DNA of 64,000 nt from Paralvinella palmiformis (GCA_025642065.1 JAODUP010000480.1:80001-144000); one strand, 5' to 3'. Shown: positions 37,496 to 52,183, counted from the stretch's first letter. Notes: generated by a model from the sequence alone, not told the origin. Numbers and translations: made by a program.

Positions 37496-39883
37496 CAGTA
37501 TTACCTAGTGCAAGTAGACCGTCGTTTCCAGATGGCGTTAAGATCGCCATTGTTGTTGGTGTGGTACTCATCCTACTCGCTGTACTCATTATTGTCACAC
37601 TCGTCGTTAAACAAGGAAGACCAAGGTATTCGTGGTTTCTCACACACGCGGATACACGCACGCACGCACACGCACGCACGCACACGTCCACAGACAGAAG
37701 TATCAGACATTCGCTCGATCAATGTCAAAATAAATTAACACCATTTAATCTAATCACTGTAATTATTATTATTATTATTACTGTTATTGTTATTATTATT
37801 ATTGTTATTATTATAATAATAATTATTATTATTATTTATTACGATAGACGCCGTATCAGAGATGTTGAAGTGATGGTAAATATTAATAGAGATAATGAAA
37901 ATCAGGAGATGGGAGATATGTCACCAAACCATAAACCTCCACCAACAATAAACGTGGTATGTGTTAATAATGGGTCCGTTGTTGTTGTTGTATTAATAAT
38001 GGGTCCGTTGTTGTTGTTGTATTAATACTGGGTCTGTTGTTGTTGTATTAATAATGGGTCTGTTGTAGCTGCACTAATAATGGATCTGTTAATGCTGTTT
38101 TAATAATGGCTCTGTTTCTGCTGTATTAATACTGGGTCTGTTGTTGCTTTATTAAAATGGTTCTGTTGCTTCTGTCTTAATAATGGAATTGTTGCTGTTG
38201 TGTTAGTAATGGGAATTTTTTCTGCTTTGTATAAACTGAAATTTCTTGTTTAATAATGGGTCTGTTGCTGTTGTATTAAATAAAGGGTTTGTTGTTGTTG
38301 TATTAATAATGGGTCTCTTACTGCTGTACTGATAATGGATCTGTTACTGCTGTATTAATAATGGGCCTGTTGTTGTTGTATTAATAATGGGCCTGTTGCT
38401 GTTGAATTAATTAATTATTTTCTGCTCTGTATAAACTGGAATTTTTTTATCCTGTCGCATTTTTAATTATTCTAATTAACTGATATTTATTGTTATTTAT
38501 ATAGTACTAGTATTACTATTATTATTATTGCTACTACTATTACTGCTACTACCATTAATGTTGCTGCTATTACTACTACTATTACTACTCTACTAATACT
38601 ACTACTACTAATAATAATAATAATATTGTAGCAGCAGTAATAGTACCAACAAGTATTAACTAACTCTGGTTGTTACACTTGGTCAATTAACATTATAAAC
38701 GTTGTGACTATTTCAGCTTCCGGCCGGCGAAGATAAAGACGTTATGATAAAGACTTTTGAATCTCGGTCAGATTCTCTGTCTGGGTCCTGCAACGGGACT
38801 AAAGAAAGGTCGTTCGCCCTGAATGAGAACAAACATCAAGAGAACCAGCTAAATCAGGACTCTAACTACAGAAATGCCCTCCTTACCGAAAAAGATAACT
38901 TAAAACGAAACCGAAACTGGAAAAACATATCATTTTTCGGCAACGGGAAAGTTGCTCCGTTGCCGGAAACTAGGCAGGACGTGGATAGGATACAGCCTCA
39001 TGTGAGCGGAAATAGAGTTGTTGCTCAGACCGACGAAGCGGTGGCCGTAGGCGAATGTTCGGGTAAAGGCACAGCCAAGTGTGGGATATTTAACTATTCT
39101 GGACCCTTGGAAACCGCCTTGTCCAATAGCGTGAAATCGGAGTTTCTCAACGAGCAGGGGTCAGGCGGGGGGAGTGCACGTACCTCGCCGACGGTATCTA
39201 TTCGCTCATTGGACGACTGCGAAATGGAATCGGGGCTCGTCGACGACGCGTCTACTGGAACGGAATCTTCGGGATTCCCGGCCCTAAGGGATGACGTCAG
39301 CCAACGTTCGTGGAAGGAAAACAGTGAAAAATTCACTCATCGCGTCATCCACGTCAGACCGTGTTCCGCAGTCAGTGAAAGGAATACGGGAAATAAGGAC
39401 AACCCTATACTGATTACCCAACGAAGGGTTCACTCGGCCAAGGCAAGTCTGACAGGTATTCCTAGTAAATCCCCGTTGGAAGATCCCGACGCGCCAGGCG
39501 AAACGAAACCGGGGGCGGTGAGACGTGAGGACAGCGGCGTCAGTCTGTTTAGTTACGGATCCGGAGGGAGTCAGACCATCCAGACGACCACTGATCTTCC
39601 CCAACCTCCCGCCGTCTACCTCTGCCCACTCACTAAGAAAGTTATGACCTGTCCCGTTATCGCTCCGGACGGCATGACGTATGATAAGGAGGCGATTCTG
39701 GATTGGCTAAGGACCAGGGCCACCTCCCCTTTGACTGGACGAAGAATCACCGACTTGACGTTGAAGGTCGACTTCGTCCTTCTCGCCAAGATCCAGAAAT
39801 GGAAGCTGAAGAACATTGATCAGCTAACAAGGATGGAAAATAATAGGCAAAATGCAACAAGGATAACCTACTTCCATCGTTGA
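24586..39883 (+). CDS. SRCR - mucin-like stalk - CUB-like - transmembrane - U-box receptor (whole gene model)
   Basis: The spliced model has coding exons 24586-24712, 25978-26214, 26966-30365, 30496-30639, 31467-31550, 36676-36807, 37499-37625, 37848-37956 and 38717-39883: about 1,841 residues once one +1 slip in exon 4 is allowed for. Predicted order: signal peptide (1-38), SRCR (about 47-165), Ser/Thr-rich stalk with NSEP-type repeats (to about 1250), CUB-like domain (about 1256-1370), one 22-residue helix (1390-1411), a basic stop-transfer, and a U-box (1754-1815). Junction phases are 1,1,1,1,1,1,2,0, and each donor matches its acceptor. A U-box recruits E2 and transfers ubiquitin, so this looks like a surface receptor with its own E3 ligase. 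That pairing is inferred from one gene model. The main doubts are the exact start and the frame slip. I do not recognise an orthologue. Confidence 0.8.
25080..25255. repeat. (AAT)n/(ATT)n/(TAG)n compound repeat in intron 2
   Basis: Trinucleotide runs; open frames on both strands here are repeat artefacts. Confidence 0.9.
25440..25900. repeat. (AAT)n and (GAT)n compound repeat in intron 2
   Basis: AAT run at 25467-25520, then about 300 bp of GAT-rich triplets with GTT and GGT blocks, ending about 75 bp before exon 3. Poly-Asp and poly-His frames here are artefacts. Confidence 0.92.
25978..26214 (+). CDS. Receptor exon 3: SRCR domain, N-terminal part
   Basis: Acceptor TCTCGAATTCCAG (ending 25977), donor TGTACAG followed by GTAAACG; 237 bp, phase 1 at both ends. 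Residues VRLMLDDDSRLMVGEVDAWH, KVCTNGMSAHTADVICRQIG and FVGFGEPGDF follow the scavenger receptor cysteine-rich pattern (VRL...GxVEV...W..VC...A.VxCRQLG). SRCR domains bind extracellular ligands, including microbial surfaces and other proteins. The rest of the domain lies at the start of exon 4. Confidence 0.88.
26377..26600. repeat. (GAGT)n microsatellite in intron 3
   Basis: More than 200 bp of GAGT units with a short GATT patch. It is the same motif as the (CACT)n tails of SINE family B in reverse orientation, but no SINE body is clear here. Confidence 0.95.
26966..30365 (+). CDS. Receptor exon 4: SRCR end and giant Ser/Thr-rich stalk
   Basis: Acceptor ATTTTCATGGCAACAG (ending 26965) and donor CACGTG followed by GTAAGTGG. 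A 3.4 kb exon of about 1,133 codons. It begins with the second half of the SRCR domain (MESCLSDCLDSGWYS, then CYLLPDKPFLCTPD), then a basic patch (KSQRKSKSERR), then a long Ser/Thr/Glu-rich region typical of mucin-like stalks. A 27-bp unit encoding TANSEPPAV repeats in tandem near 29194, and SEP motifs recur beyond it. RHKR at 28519-28530 fits a furin-type site. The frame changes by +1 between 28612 and 28629: the first frame stops at 28630-28632, while the second is open from 28613 to the donor. See the findings. Confidence 0.85.
30496..30639 (+). CDS. Receptor exon 5: CUB-like domain, first third
   Basis: Acceptor TTTATCTATCAAG (ending 30495), donor AGCTCTTAC followed by GTAAGTG; 144 bp, phase 1-1. 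CHKRVSISVTDKEYIELPVL, then ITNRDNITCTWLLKVPEHAT and IFVKLL, give the CUB pattern of two cysteines about 30 residues apart, the second in C.W, followed by a hydrophobic beta-strand. Confidence 0.82.
30700..30925. repeat. (ACT)n/(ATT)n trinucleotide tract in intron 5
   Basis: ACT- and ATT-rich triplet repeats followed by a SINE copy. Confidence 0.9.
30938..31057 (+). mobile_element. SINE family A, internally deleted copy
   Basis: Head CCATGGTATAATTGGTAACG, B-box region GTGTTCAAATCTCGG, then a jump from CAGAAGGGTGTATC to ATGGCCGTAAAACATCAAAC, so the middle of the body is lost. The tail is AACATCATAAAAC. Confidence 0.75.
31350..31448. repeat. (ATCT)n(CT)n(AT)n compound microsatellite before exon 6
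   Basis: Three simple repeats in series that end within 20 bp of the exon 6 acceptor. Confidence 0.95.
31467..31550 (+). CDS. Receptor exon 6: CUB-like domain, middle
   Basis: Acceptor TGTTTATCATTTCAG (ending 31466), donor AAATGG followed by GTTTGT (weaker than its neighbours); 84 bp, phase 1-1. It encodes STQFIGHISLYDEDQLNTVL then IIGPREMG. It is the least certain coding exon because it is short and lacks hallmark residues, but the phase fits on both sides. Confidence 0.62.
31551..32460. other. Start of the 5.1 kb intron 6
   Basis: AT-rich intronic sequence. Short blocks such as TTGTCTATTCCGGTCAACTG (31747) and CTAAATCCGGTCACTTGTCT (31813) resemble pieces of mariner-like MITEs. No exon was recognised. 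Confidence 0.45.
32468..33211 (+). pseudogene. Decayed non-LTR retrotransposon RT, C-terminal half
   Basis: NANKTDFIIIGT, TVRNLGVTFDRNFNF, CFYHFRDLRRIRRYVILSVA, TSRLDYWNSLLYNIAS, LQCVQNCLARVVTRSPRF, GPRAFTVAVPTLWNQLP: this is the L2/CR1-type thumb and C-terminal region. A frameshift near 32640 and a stop near 32484 show that it is inactive. It lies sense-wise inside intron 6 of the receptor gene. The sequence is closer to one L2-like lineage than to the copies at 11.7 and 13.7 kb. Confidence 0.92.
33485..33605 (-). mobile_element. tRNA-derived SINE, decayed
   Basis: Minus strand: GGCGCATATGTGGCTTAACT, then AATAGCGCAGTTGGCCTTAT, then a degenerate B box GTGATCAAATCGCGG and the body GATCTACGTCAGAAGGATG. 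The GGCGC start and GAAGGATGTTTCATC resemble family A. Confidence 0.55.
33606..34360. other. Intronic sequence, nothing recognised
   Basis: No coding exon, RNA gene or mobile element could be supported. Confidence 0.45.
34370..34590. other. Probable low-quality or artefactual sequence
   Basis: Homopolymer runs of three to seven bases follow one another almost without break (AACCCCCGGGGTTTTAGTTT, AAACCCCCCTTTAAAAGGAA). This texture is unlike the rest of the window and typical of base-calling noise at the end of capillary reads. Confidence 0.6.
34921..35098 (+). mobile_element. SINE family A, full length, with target-site duplication
   Basis: Head CCACGGTCTAATTGGTAGCG, then GCGTTGGACCACAGATCGC, B-box region GAGTTCAAATCTCG, and body GTGGGCATATCTGAAGGG to CACAACAGTGGCCATAAAAT. 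The 13-bp flanking repeats TCGTGAATGGTTG (34908-34920 and 35099-35111) form the target-site duplication. Confidence 0.9.
35719..35815. repeat. (TA)n(TG)n compound microsatellite
   Basis: A TA run passes into TG and then CGTG units. Confidence 0.95.
36270..36343 (+). mobile_element. SINE family A 3' end with (ATC)n tail
   Basis: CCCATTTGGCCTACAAAAGT, GGCCATGAAACATCAATC and then a pure ATC run. It shows directly how the family A tail becomes an ATC microsatellite. Confidence 0.75.
36492..36613. repeat. (TA)n(GT)n(TA)n compound microsatellite before exon 7
   Basis: Runs end about 60 bp upstream of the exon 7 acceptor; a further TGTG-rich stretch leads into TTCTTTTCCAG. Confidence 0.95.
36676..36807 (+). 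CDS. Receptor exon 7: CUB-like domain, last third
   Basis: Acceptor TGTGTTCTTTTCCAG (ending 36675), donor GGTCATA followed by GTAAGTGG; 132 bp, phase 1-1. EDSMLLELNTTSLRVDY and TYRHLNISIWITRDRYPDG match the end of a CUB domain (small residues, S..L.L.F..., then a final strand with aromatic and hydrophobic residues). Two N-glycosylation sequons are visible (NTT, NIS). Confidence 0.78.
37076..37210. repeat. (CTGG)n, (CTGA)n and (CACT)n tetranucleotide tract
   Basis: Successive tetranucleotide runs in intron 7. Confidence 0.9.
37444..37492. repeat. (TA)n microsatellite forming the exon 8 acceptor region
   Basis: The TA run ends only six bases before the AG of the transmembrane exon (TATATATTCCAG), replacing most of the usual pyrimidine tract. 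Confidence 0.95.
37499..37625 (+). CDS. Receptor exon 8: juxtamembrane and transmembrane segment
   Basis: Acceptor TATATTCCAG (ending 37498), donor GACCAAG followed by GTATTCG; 127 bp, phase 1 to 2. It encodes LPSASRPSFPDGVK, then the helix IAIVVGVVLILLAVLIIVTL plus VV, then KQGRPR as a positive stop-transfer. With the N-terminal signal peptide this gives a type I topology, placing the downstream U-box in the cytosol. Confidence 0.85.
37848..37956 (+). CDS. Receptor exon 9: cytoplasmic linker
   Basis: Acceptor TTTATTACGATAG (ending 37847), donor ATAAACGTG followed by GTATGTG; 109 bp, phase 2 to 0. It encodes RRRIRDVEVMVNINRDNENQ then EMGDMSPNHKPPPTINV. The basic start continues the stop-transfer signal. 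No domain is recognised; HKPPPTIN offers a proline-rich patch. Confidence 0.75.
37965..38420. repeat. Degenerate 26-27 bp repeats of TATTAATAATGGGTCTGTTG
   Basis: About 15 imperfect copies rich in TTG/CTG triplets fill most of intron 9. Further ACT triplet runs follow at 38500-38640. Confidence 0.85.
38717..39883 (+). CDS. Receptor exon 10: cytoplasmic tail and U-box domain
   Basis: The acceptor is GTGACTATTTCAG (ending 38716), the frame enters in phase 0, and the stop is TGA at 39881-39883. About 300 Ser-, Lys- and Asp-rich residues without a known domain precede a C-terminal U-box (39617-39802): YLCPLTKKVMTCPVIAPDG, MTYDKEAILDWLRT, SPLTGRRITDLTL, then FVLLAKIQKW. The spacing, the P-V-I core, the S-P-x-T-G turn with its E2-contact proline, and the closing tryptophan fit the U-box family (as in WDSUB1 and plant PUB proteins). 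The usual Asp before PVI is Cys here. A U-box folds like a RING without zinc and binds E2. Acidic and Ser-rich stretches such as EDSGVSLFS are possible phosphorylation sites. Confidence 0.88.
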   Translation, partial: LPAGEDKDVMIKTFESRSDSLSGSCNGTKERSFALNENKHQENQLNQDSNYRNALLTEKDNLKRNRNWKNISFFGNGKVAPLPETRQDVDRIQPHVSGNRVVAQTDEAVAVGECSGKGTAKCGIFNYSGPLETALSNSVKSEFLNEQGSGGGSARTSPTVSIRSLDDCEMESGLVDDASTGTESSGFPALRDDVSQRSWKENSEKFTHRVIHVRPCSAVSERNTGNKDNPILITQRRVHSAKASLTGIPSKSPLEDPDAPGETKPGAVRREDSGVSLFSYGSGGSQTIQTTTDLPQPPAVYLCPLTKKVMTCPVIAPDGMTYDKEAILDWLRTRATSPLTGRRITDLTLKVDFVLLAKIQKWKLKNIDQLTRMENNRQNATRITYFHR

Positions 39884-40690
39884 CCTGTGACCCGACCTAC
39901 TGACCAGAATATATTAACGGAGCTGACCATATGGCGTAGAGAGTGAATCCAGTTGCCCTCAAACTCGCATTGTAAAGCATTTAAAAGCTGGGGGAAGTCA
40001 GTTTAAGCTGCCTCAATAATACGTCGATTCGTTTTAATTAAATAATTTATGCAACTAACGGAAATATCGAGAGAGAAAAAAAGATTATTATAAAGTGATT
40101 GAGACGTGGAGCCTTTTATTCTGCAAACTTCTGTGTGTCTTGATCTACACTGCCAAAGGCCTTACATGACATCACACAGCAATCACTTTCTTACGGTGGC
40201 TCCGCCTATCGTGATATCATAACGCAAGATATACCTCGGTTCAGCGATATATCACCCTGTGGCTCAACGATATTCGGGCATTAATAACTGCGGAAAAGAT
40301 TCTGTACGATTTTCTGGTTTTGTACTCTCATTGTTTTGATTATATTTTTTAACTTATATACGATATTTAAAAAATGTCCACCGTTCGTTTTGGGGCTGAA
40401 TGTGCGTATTGCCGTTCGCGCATGCGCGTTGGTCCTTGTCCTAGTTAGCTGTCTATGGCTCCGTTTAATCTTCGAGAACATGACAACAAATTGTTTTAAT
40501 TGTTCATCATTAACTCGCAGTCGTTCAAATATTAAAACACTTCAGCGAATGAAATTTCTCAGTTAAGTTGATTTGTTTTCGTTTCGTTTATTTTGTTGGT
40601 TGTGTTGTCTGTTGGAGTTAGGTTATGGCTGCGCCTTCACCAAAACTCTGATCCTGTATCGTGAAACAATAAAATGTTTCACATTGAACA
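39884..40690 (+). other. Receptor 3' UTR with poly(A) signal
   Basis: Sequence after the stop codon. A canonical AATAAA lies at 40668-40673 (AACAATAAAATGTTTC), which suggests a transcript end near 40690. No longer open frame here has coding support. Confidence 0.5.
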
Positions 40691-40716
40691 TTTTGTGTGG
40701 CTTGCTTAATATTGTT

Positions 40717-40718
<2 letters not shown>

Positions 40719-40795
<77 letters not shown>
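40719..40795. repeat. (CA)n(TA)n compound microsatellite
   Basis: CA run followed by a TA run just beyond the predicted transcript end. Confidence 0.95.
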
Positions 40796-40798
<3 letters not shown>

Positions 40799-41640
40799 AG
40801 TTAAATAGGCCTATATATTGCGGTTTTATTTCTCAAGTTCGAAATTGCATTCCTTCAATGCAATGTTAAGAATATGCTATAATGCAGTCATCCAGAATCC
40901 GGTCAATTGGCTTCACAATTCTGAAGTACCAGGTCCCAACCATCTAAAACGCGATCTCGTTTAATTGAAGAAATTTATGACGAATAACTTACATCGGCAT
41001 CATTTCGAGAAGTTCATAAGAGATAGTTGAAAATTGATAAAACACACCGACGAGTTAAAAATCTGCACAATATTAACTGGTTCCAAACTGAGCAATATAT
41101 TCTAAAAATAGATGAACAGAGTTGTATACATAAGCAGTGCCAGATTTAGGAATAAGCTAAACAAACTGCAGCTTAGGATCCCACAATCCTCGGGGGCTTT
41201 GTGCATTTTATGTAGCAATTTGTATGTGTTGTTTTAAAATTATAAACCCCCCTCCAATGATTCATGTAGCTAAAGGTTTCACCAAGTCTAAATCTAGCCC
41301 CGGACATAGAGTTCTGCATATTAGTATAACAATATGCTGCTAAAGGTACAAAAGAAATAAGGTTTTAGAAATCCCTGTATATCATCTGGATTTTAACGTC
41401 TACGAATTCGATTGAGGCTGATAAATCGATTTACAGGAAGAGCTGTACGATGTATTTTTAAATAAACGCAAAATTAGCATATTACTCGAGATTGGTTCAT
41501 AATAAAGCTTTAAAGCAATCGTTTCTACAAATGTTATTTTCGTTACTATATAATATATTAAAGTTCGTATTTGTTGTATAAAAGGGCCAACAATCGGCAA
41601 TTGTGTCATAACGTTTTCGTCTGAAACACACTTTACAATG
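40796..41640. other. Intergenic spacer between the two convergent genes
   Basis: No gene. AGCAGTGCCAGATTTAGG at 41132 resembles the outer end of a non-autonomous DNA transposon, but no matching inverted end was found. Confidence 0.4.
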
Positions 41641-41650
41641 AGTGAGTGAT

Positions 41651-41816
41651 TGATGCCTTACGGTCACGTTTGTGCACATGGTAGGCCGAGCGACCTCCAA
41701 AAGTAATGAAGCGAAGTGAAATATGAAACGCCCTTCACATATGCCCACGCCGAGATTCGAACACGGGTGGTAATGATTAGTGAACCAACACGCTACCATT
41801 ATACCAAAAGGCGCCC
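41651..41816 (-). mobile_element. SINE family A, near full length
   Basis: On the minus strand: GGCGCCTTTTGGTATAATGG, then TAGCGTGTTGGTTCACTAAT, B box GTGTTCGAATCTCGG, and body CGTGGGCATATGTGAAGGGC to GTGCACAAACGTGACC. Confidence 0.88.
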
Positions 41817-41827
41817 CAAAATGGGCT

Positions 41828-41828
<1 letters not shown>

Positions 41829-41871
<43 letters not shown>

Positions 41872-41974
41872 TTGTATTTGGTGTCAGTCAGATAATCATG
41901 ATAATCATGATTATGATGACGACGACCATAGGGAATTATTTTCCGGGGGTGAAAGAAATGGTGAATCAAGTGCT

Positions 41975-42009
<35 letters not shown>

Positions 42010-42010
42010 A
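41829..42010. repeat. (TA)n and (ATC)n microsatellites
   Basis: TA run at 41829-41867 and a pure ATC run at about 41975-42009. Confidence 0.93.
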
Positions 42011-42086
42011 AAAATAACGAAATATTCCAGATTTAAAACTAAACTATACCACGGAGGCACCCCCATCGGTGCTGTGCATACTTGAA

Positions 42087-42380
42087 ACATATTAGACGGT
42101 TTGTCTCTAATGAGAACATATTAGATGGTTTGTCTTGAATGAGAACATATTAGACTGTTTGTCTCGAACGAAAACATATTAGACGGTTTATCTCAAACGA
42201 GAACATATTAGATGGTTTGTCTCGGACGAGAACATATTAGACGGTTTGTCTCGAACGAGAACATATTAGACGGTTTGTCTCGAAGGAGAACATATTAGAC
42301 ATTTTGGCTCGAATGAGAACATATTATACGGTTTGTCTCTAATGAGAATAGATTAGACGGTTTGTCTCTAATGAGAACAT
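42087..42380. repeat. 29-bp minisatellite (about 10 copies)
   Basis: The tandem unit is AACATATTAGACGGTTTGTC followed by TCGAACGAG, with point variants (ACGG/ATGG, CGAACG/TAATG). It lies about 180 bp beyond the stop codon of the sulfotransferase gene, between the convergent genes. Confidence 0.95.
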
Positions 42381-42559
42381 ATCTCTGATTGACAGAAACA
42401 CCCAGAAACACGCGTTCAAAACGTTTATGATCTCGTGGCCCGATAGTTCAACTCTATGGTAATATTTAATATCACATCACGTCACCATATTATTTATCTA
42501 ACACTCAAAGTATATACAGCACATTTCATAAAATGGCCGTTCAACATTCTGGTATTAGT

Positions 42560-49447
<6,888 letters not shown>

Positions 49448-49575
49448 CGGAATCGCGTTTTAGTCGTCCCCCGACGTCTCCGGATGCATACAAGTCAGCG
49501 CGAAATACATCGTCCCGTTGGCGACCGTGGTTTGTTGGCACAGAAGCTAAACGGTGCCAGTTCAATACGTGTCCA
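49448..49575 (-). promoter_or_regulatory. Sulfotransferase 5' leader
   Basis: GC-richer sequence immediately upstream of the start codon, bounded by a (CT)n run at 49574-49600. It contains the 16-codon upstream ORF. No TATA box was identified. Confidence 0.45.
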
Positions 49576-49824
49576 CTCTCTCTCTCTCTCTCTCTCTCTG
49601 TATACATACAGACACACACACATATGTCCAATCCACAGAGACCACAGTATACACACAGACCAGTTCGTGGAGGGCACACAATACTCTGACTACCGAAACA
49701 ACATGCTGCCGGCTAATTATTGATCGGCAATATTTCAGCGAAATGGTGTTTCCCATCGATATCGATAAACAACTTTATAACTGGCTAACAAATCATCAGC
49801 TTCATCACCGTCATCAACATCGAT

Positions 49825-49827
49825 ACT

Positions 49828-49867
<40 letters not shown>

Positions 49868-49960
49868 ACTTCAGTATTATCACTACTACTTTTACTATTA
49901 CTATTATTATTATTATTATTGTTATTATAGTAATATTATATTTATTATTATTATTATCTC
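49825..49960. repeat. (ATC)n and (ATT)n tracts
   Basis: A pure ATC run followed by ACT/ATT triplets. Confidence 0.92.
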
Positions 49961-50344
49961 GGTACGATATGGAGCACAATTCCGTAAAGTGGACGATCCA
50001 ATTATTAGCTAGTAATTTAGAGATGTTTGTAATAATTTGGCAGAGTTCTTTATTTTACGTAGGACATCATGTTAACGAATGGATATTCGTTAATTTGGGC
50101 GATAAATGTTTATGTTCTGACATAATTTATGTTAATACTAGTATTATTTCATAGTCTCGCTTGCTCCGAGATTTGCGATATACGTTTTTGTGGTGATCTA
50201 AAGATGGCGTCATCTAGTGTCCTCGGTTGTACTGTTCTGTTTGAGTAATCTAGTAAAAATGTTCATAAATAAGGTGAAATATTTACGGGGAAACCGTACT
50301 CTCTCTGATATTTGATTATAAAAAAAAATATTTATATCAAAACA

Positions 50345-50458
50345 GTGAGTGAGTGAGTGAGTGAGTGAGTGAGTGAGTCAGTCAGTCAGTCAGTCAGTCA
50401 GTCAGTAACTCAGTCAGTCAGTCAGTCAGTTAATCAGTCAGTCAGTCAGTCAGTTCAA
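50345..50458. repeat. (GAGT)n(CAGT)n tetranucleotide tract
   Basis: GAGT units turn into CAGT units just before a degenerate family A SINE body. Confidence 0.95.
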
Positions 50459-50464
50459 AGACAC

Positions 50465-50572
50465 CAGAACTTGAGTTCTATCCTGGTTTGGCTATGTCTG
50501 AAGGGTGTTTCATTTTACAATTTGCCTTTGGAAATCACTTGGTGCAATTGGCCTACCCTCTGCACAACACAA
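50465..50572 (+). mobile_element. Degenerate SINE family A body
   Basis: TTTGGCTATGTCTGAAGGGT, GTTTCATTTTACAATTTGCC and TTGGCCTACCCTCTGCACAA follow the family A body order. The head is mostly lost. Confidence 0.6.
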
Positions 50573-50844
50573 AATAAGGTTTTTCCCTGGGAAATATCCA
50601 TCAAACTGAGATACGACTGAGATACAAGCCCCACCCGAAAGGTTCGCATTTCTAAACATTGTCCTATAGGAGAGCTGGATGTCTTAAGAAATATTGACAT
50701 CTTGCTGATTTGACTGTCAATAAATACAATTAAAGCTAAATAACAATAGAATCGAATCCAAGATTTCAAACCGTCTCAAATAGTTAATGTTGAAAGTGAT
50801 TCTTCCATCTCTTTCTTTGATAATCTTCTATCAATAATTGGTAT

Positions 50845-50850
<6 letters not shown>

Positions 50851-50901
<51 letters not shown>
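50851..50901. repeat. (AT)n microsatellite
   Basis: Pure AT run. Confidence 0.95.
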
Positions 50902-50903
<2 letters not shown>

Positions 50904-51009
50904 AACACACGTTTCGAAATTATTACAGTTTGAGTGATCCTGCGTCAGAGTTCCCTAATTGTCAGCAAGCTTGTACATGGTGTTTCAGGACCCAAAGCCT
51001 TGCCCCGCA

Positions 51010-51236
51010 CACATAGTCATAGCGTAGTTGCTAGAACATTGACTGAATGTTCTGGGTTTGAATCCGACACGAACCCAGCTTTGTCAGATGTTTCATTAAA
51101 GAGTTGCCCCTCAGCCATAGTTACCGGATACGACAATCTGCTAGGATAAACAAACCACTCATTCACTCTGTATCTCACTCACTCGCTAACGCACTCACTC
51201 ATTCACTCTGTTTCTCACTCACTCACTCACTCAAGT
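51010..51236 (+). mobile_element. SINE family B with (CACT)n tail
   Basis: tRNA-like head ATAGTCATAGCGTAGTTGCT and B box TCTGGGTTTGAATCCGAC. The body includes GTTGCCCCTCAGCCATAGTT and ends GGATAAACAAACCACTCATT, running into ACTC/CACT repeats. The same AAACAAACCACTCACTCACT junction occurs at 56514 and, on the minus strand, at 52671. Confidence 0.72.
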
Positions 51237-51731
51237 ATGTATATCGGTGTTACATTGTACAGCTCGTTGGAGTATCTCATTATTTACTATATCTAGATTG
51301 TTATAAAGATTACTAATATCCAGCCTGTTCCCTTAATAATCAACCACCTCCACCAAAACACCAAAGCCGGAGTATATTGCTATTCGCTGGCCACACGATT
51401 TTTGTTATTAATTTTGTCCTACAAATAATCGACAACTGTCCCTGAAATACGCCAACTAATGAAGCTAACTATTGATGTTTTGTTGACAGTCAAACTTCAA
51501 CTGTTGTGTTTTGAGGGCTTTAGGCGCCCGTGTGTCCGTATGTGTGTGGATGAGTGAGTCTCTCTCTCTCTCTCTCTCTCTCCCGTCAATCCGAGGTACT
51601 ATTCCGAGATTAAATGAAAACTCCATTGAGACTCAACAAACGCGTACACAACCTTCCTTGGCTGTCGGAATGACAACACTGATCTAAGTATCAGAGCATG
51701 GTACTTCTTATTTTAATACATCAAAACGGCA

Positions 51732-51835
51732 TACAGTGAGACCATTGCTAGCCGTTCCTTGTTTAAGCCGTCCGACTGTCTATTCCGGCCATCAATGTCA
51801 ACTGTTATTGACCCAATTACAGAGGTTTCCCTGTA
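51732..51835. mobile_element. Short mariner-type MITE
   Basis: It starts TACAGTGAGACC and ends GAGGTTTCCCTGTA (reverse complement TACAGGGAAACCTC), so about 11 of the first 12 terminal bases pair as inverted repeats beginning with TA, the target typical of Tc1/mariner elements. It is 104 bp and non-coding. CTGTCTATTCCGGCCA inside it resembles pieces at 31747. Confidence 0.6.
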
Positions 51836-52183
51836 TGGATTCTGAATTGGTCAAGAGTATAGATCCTATTCGTCGAATTAGCCGTCTTTCCATAGGGACT
51901 GAAAACACATTCAATAATGTGATCCATGACCCAAAGAGTAGACACGTTATTGATGGAGGAGGGGGAGAAGTCATGGACTGGGTGAGTTGTTTGTTTAACC
52001 ACGGCACTAGTCAAAAGTGGGACATATGATACAAAAAGGTCAACAAATGTCATTACCCTTTACTAACTTTGAATCCACCAAATAAGAACCGATTTTATCT
52101 CACTCATTGGCTAACTCAATTATGAAGGACAATATAGTTAGAACAAATAAACTGGGAGAATTAGTTAGTGAGCCAGCGAGCGA

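Noticed and set aside
51736..52029. 97-codon plus-strand frame
   Set aside because: Its first third lies inside the MITE and the rest has no coding support.
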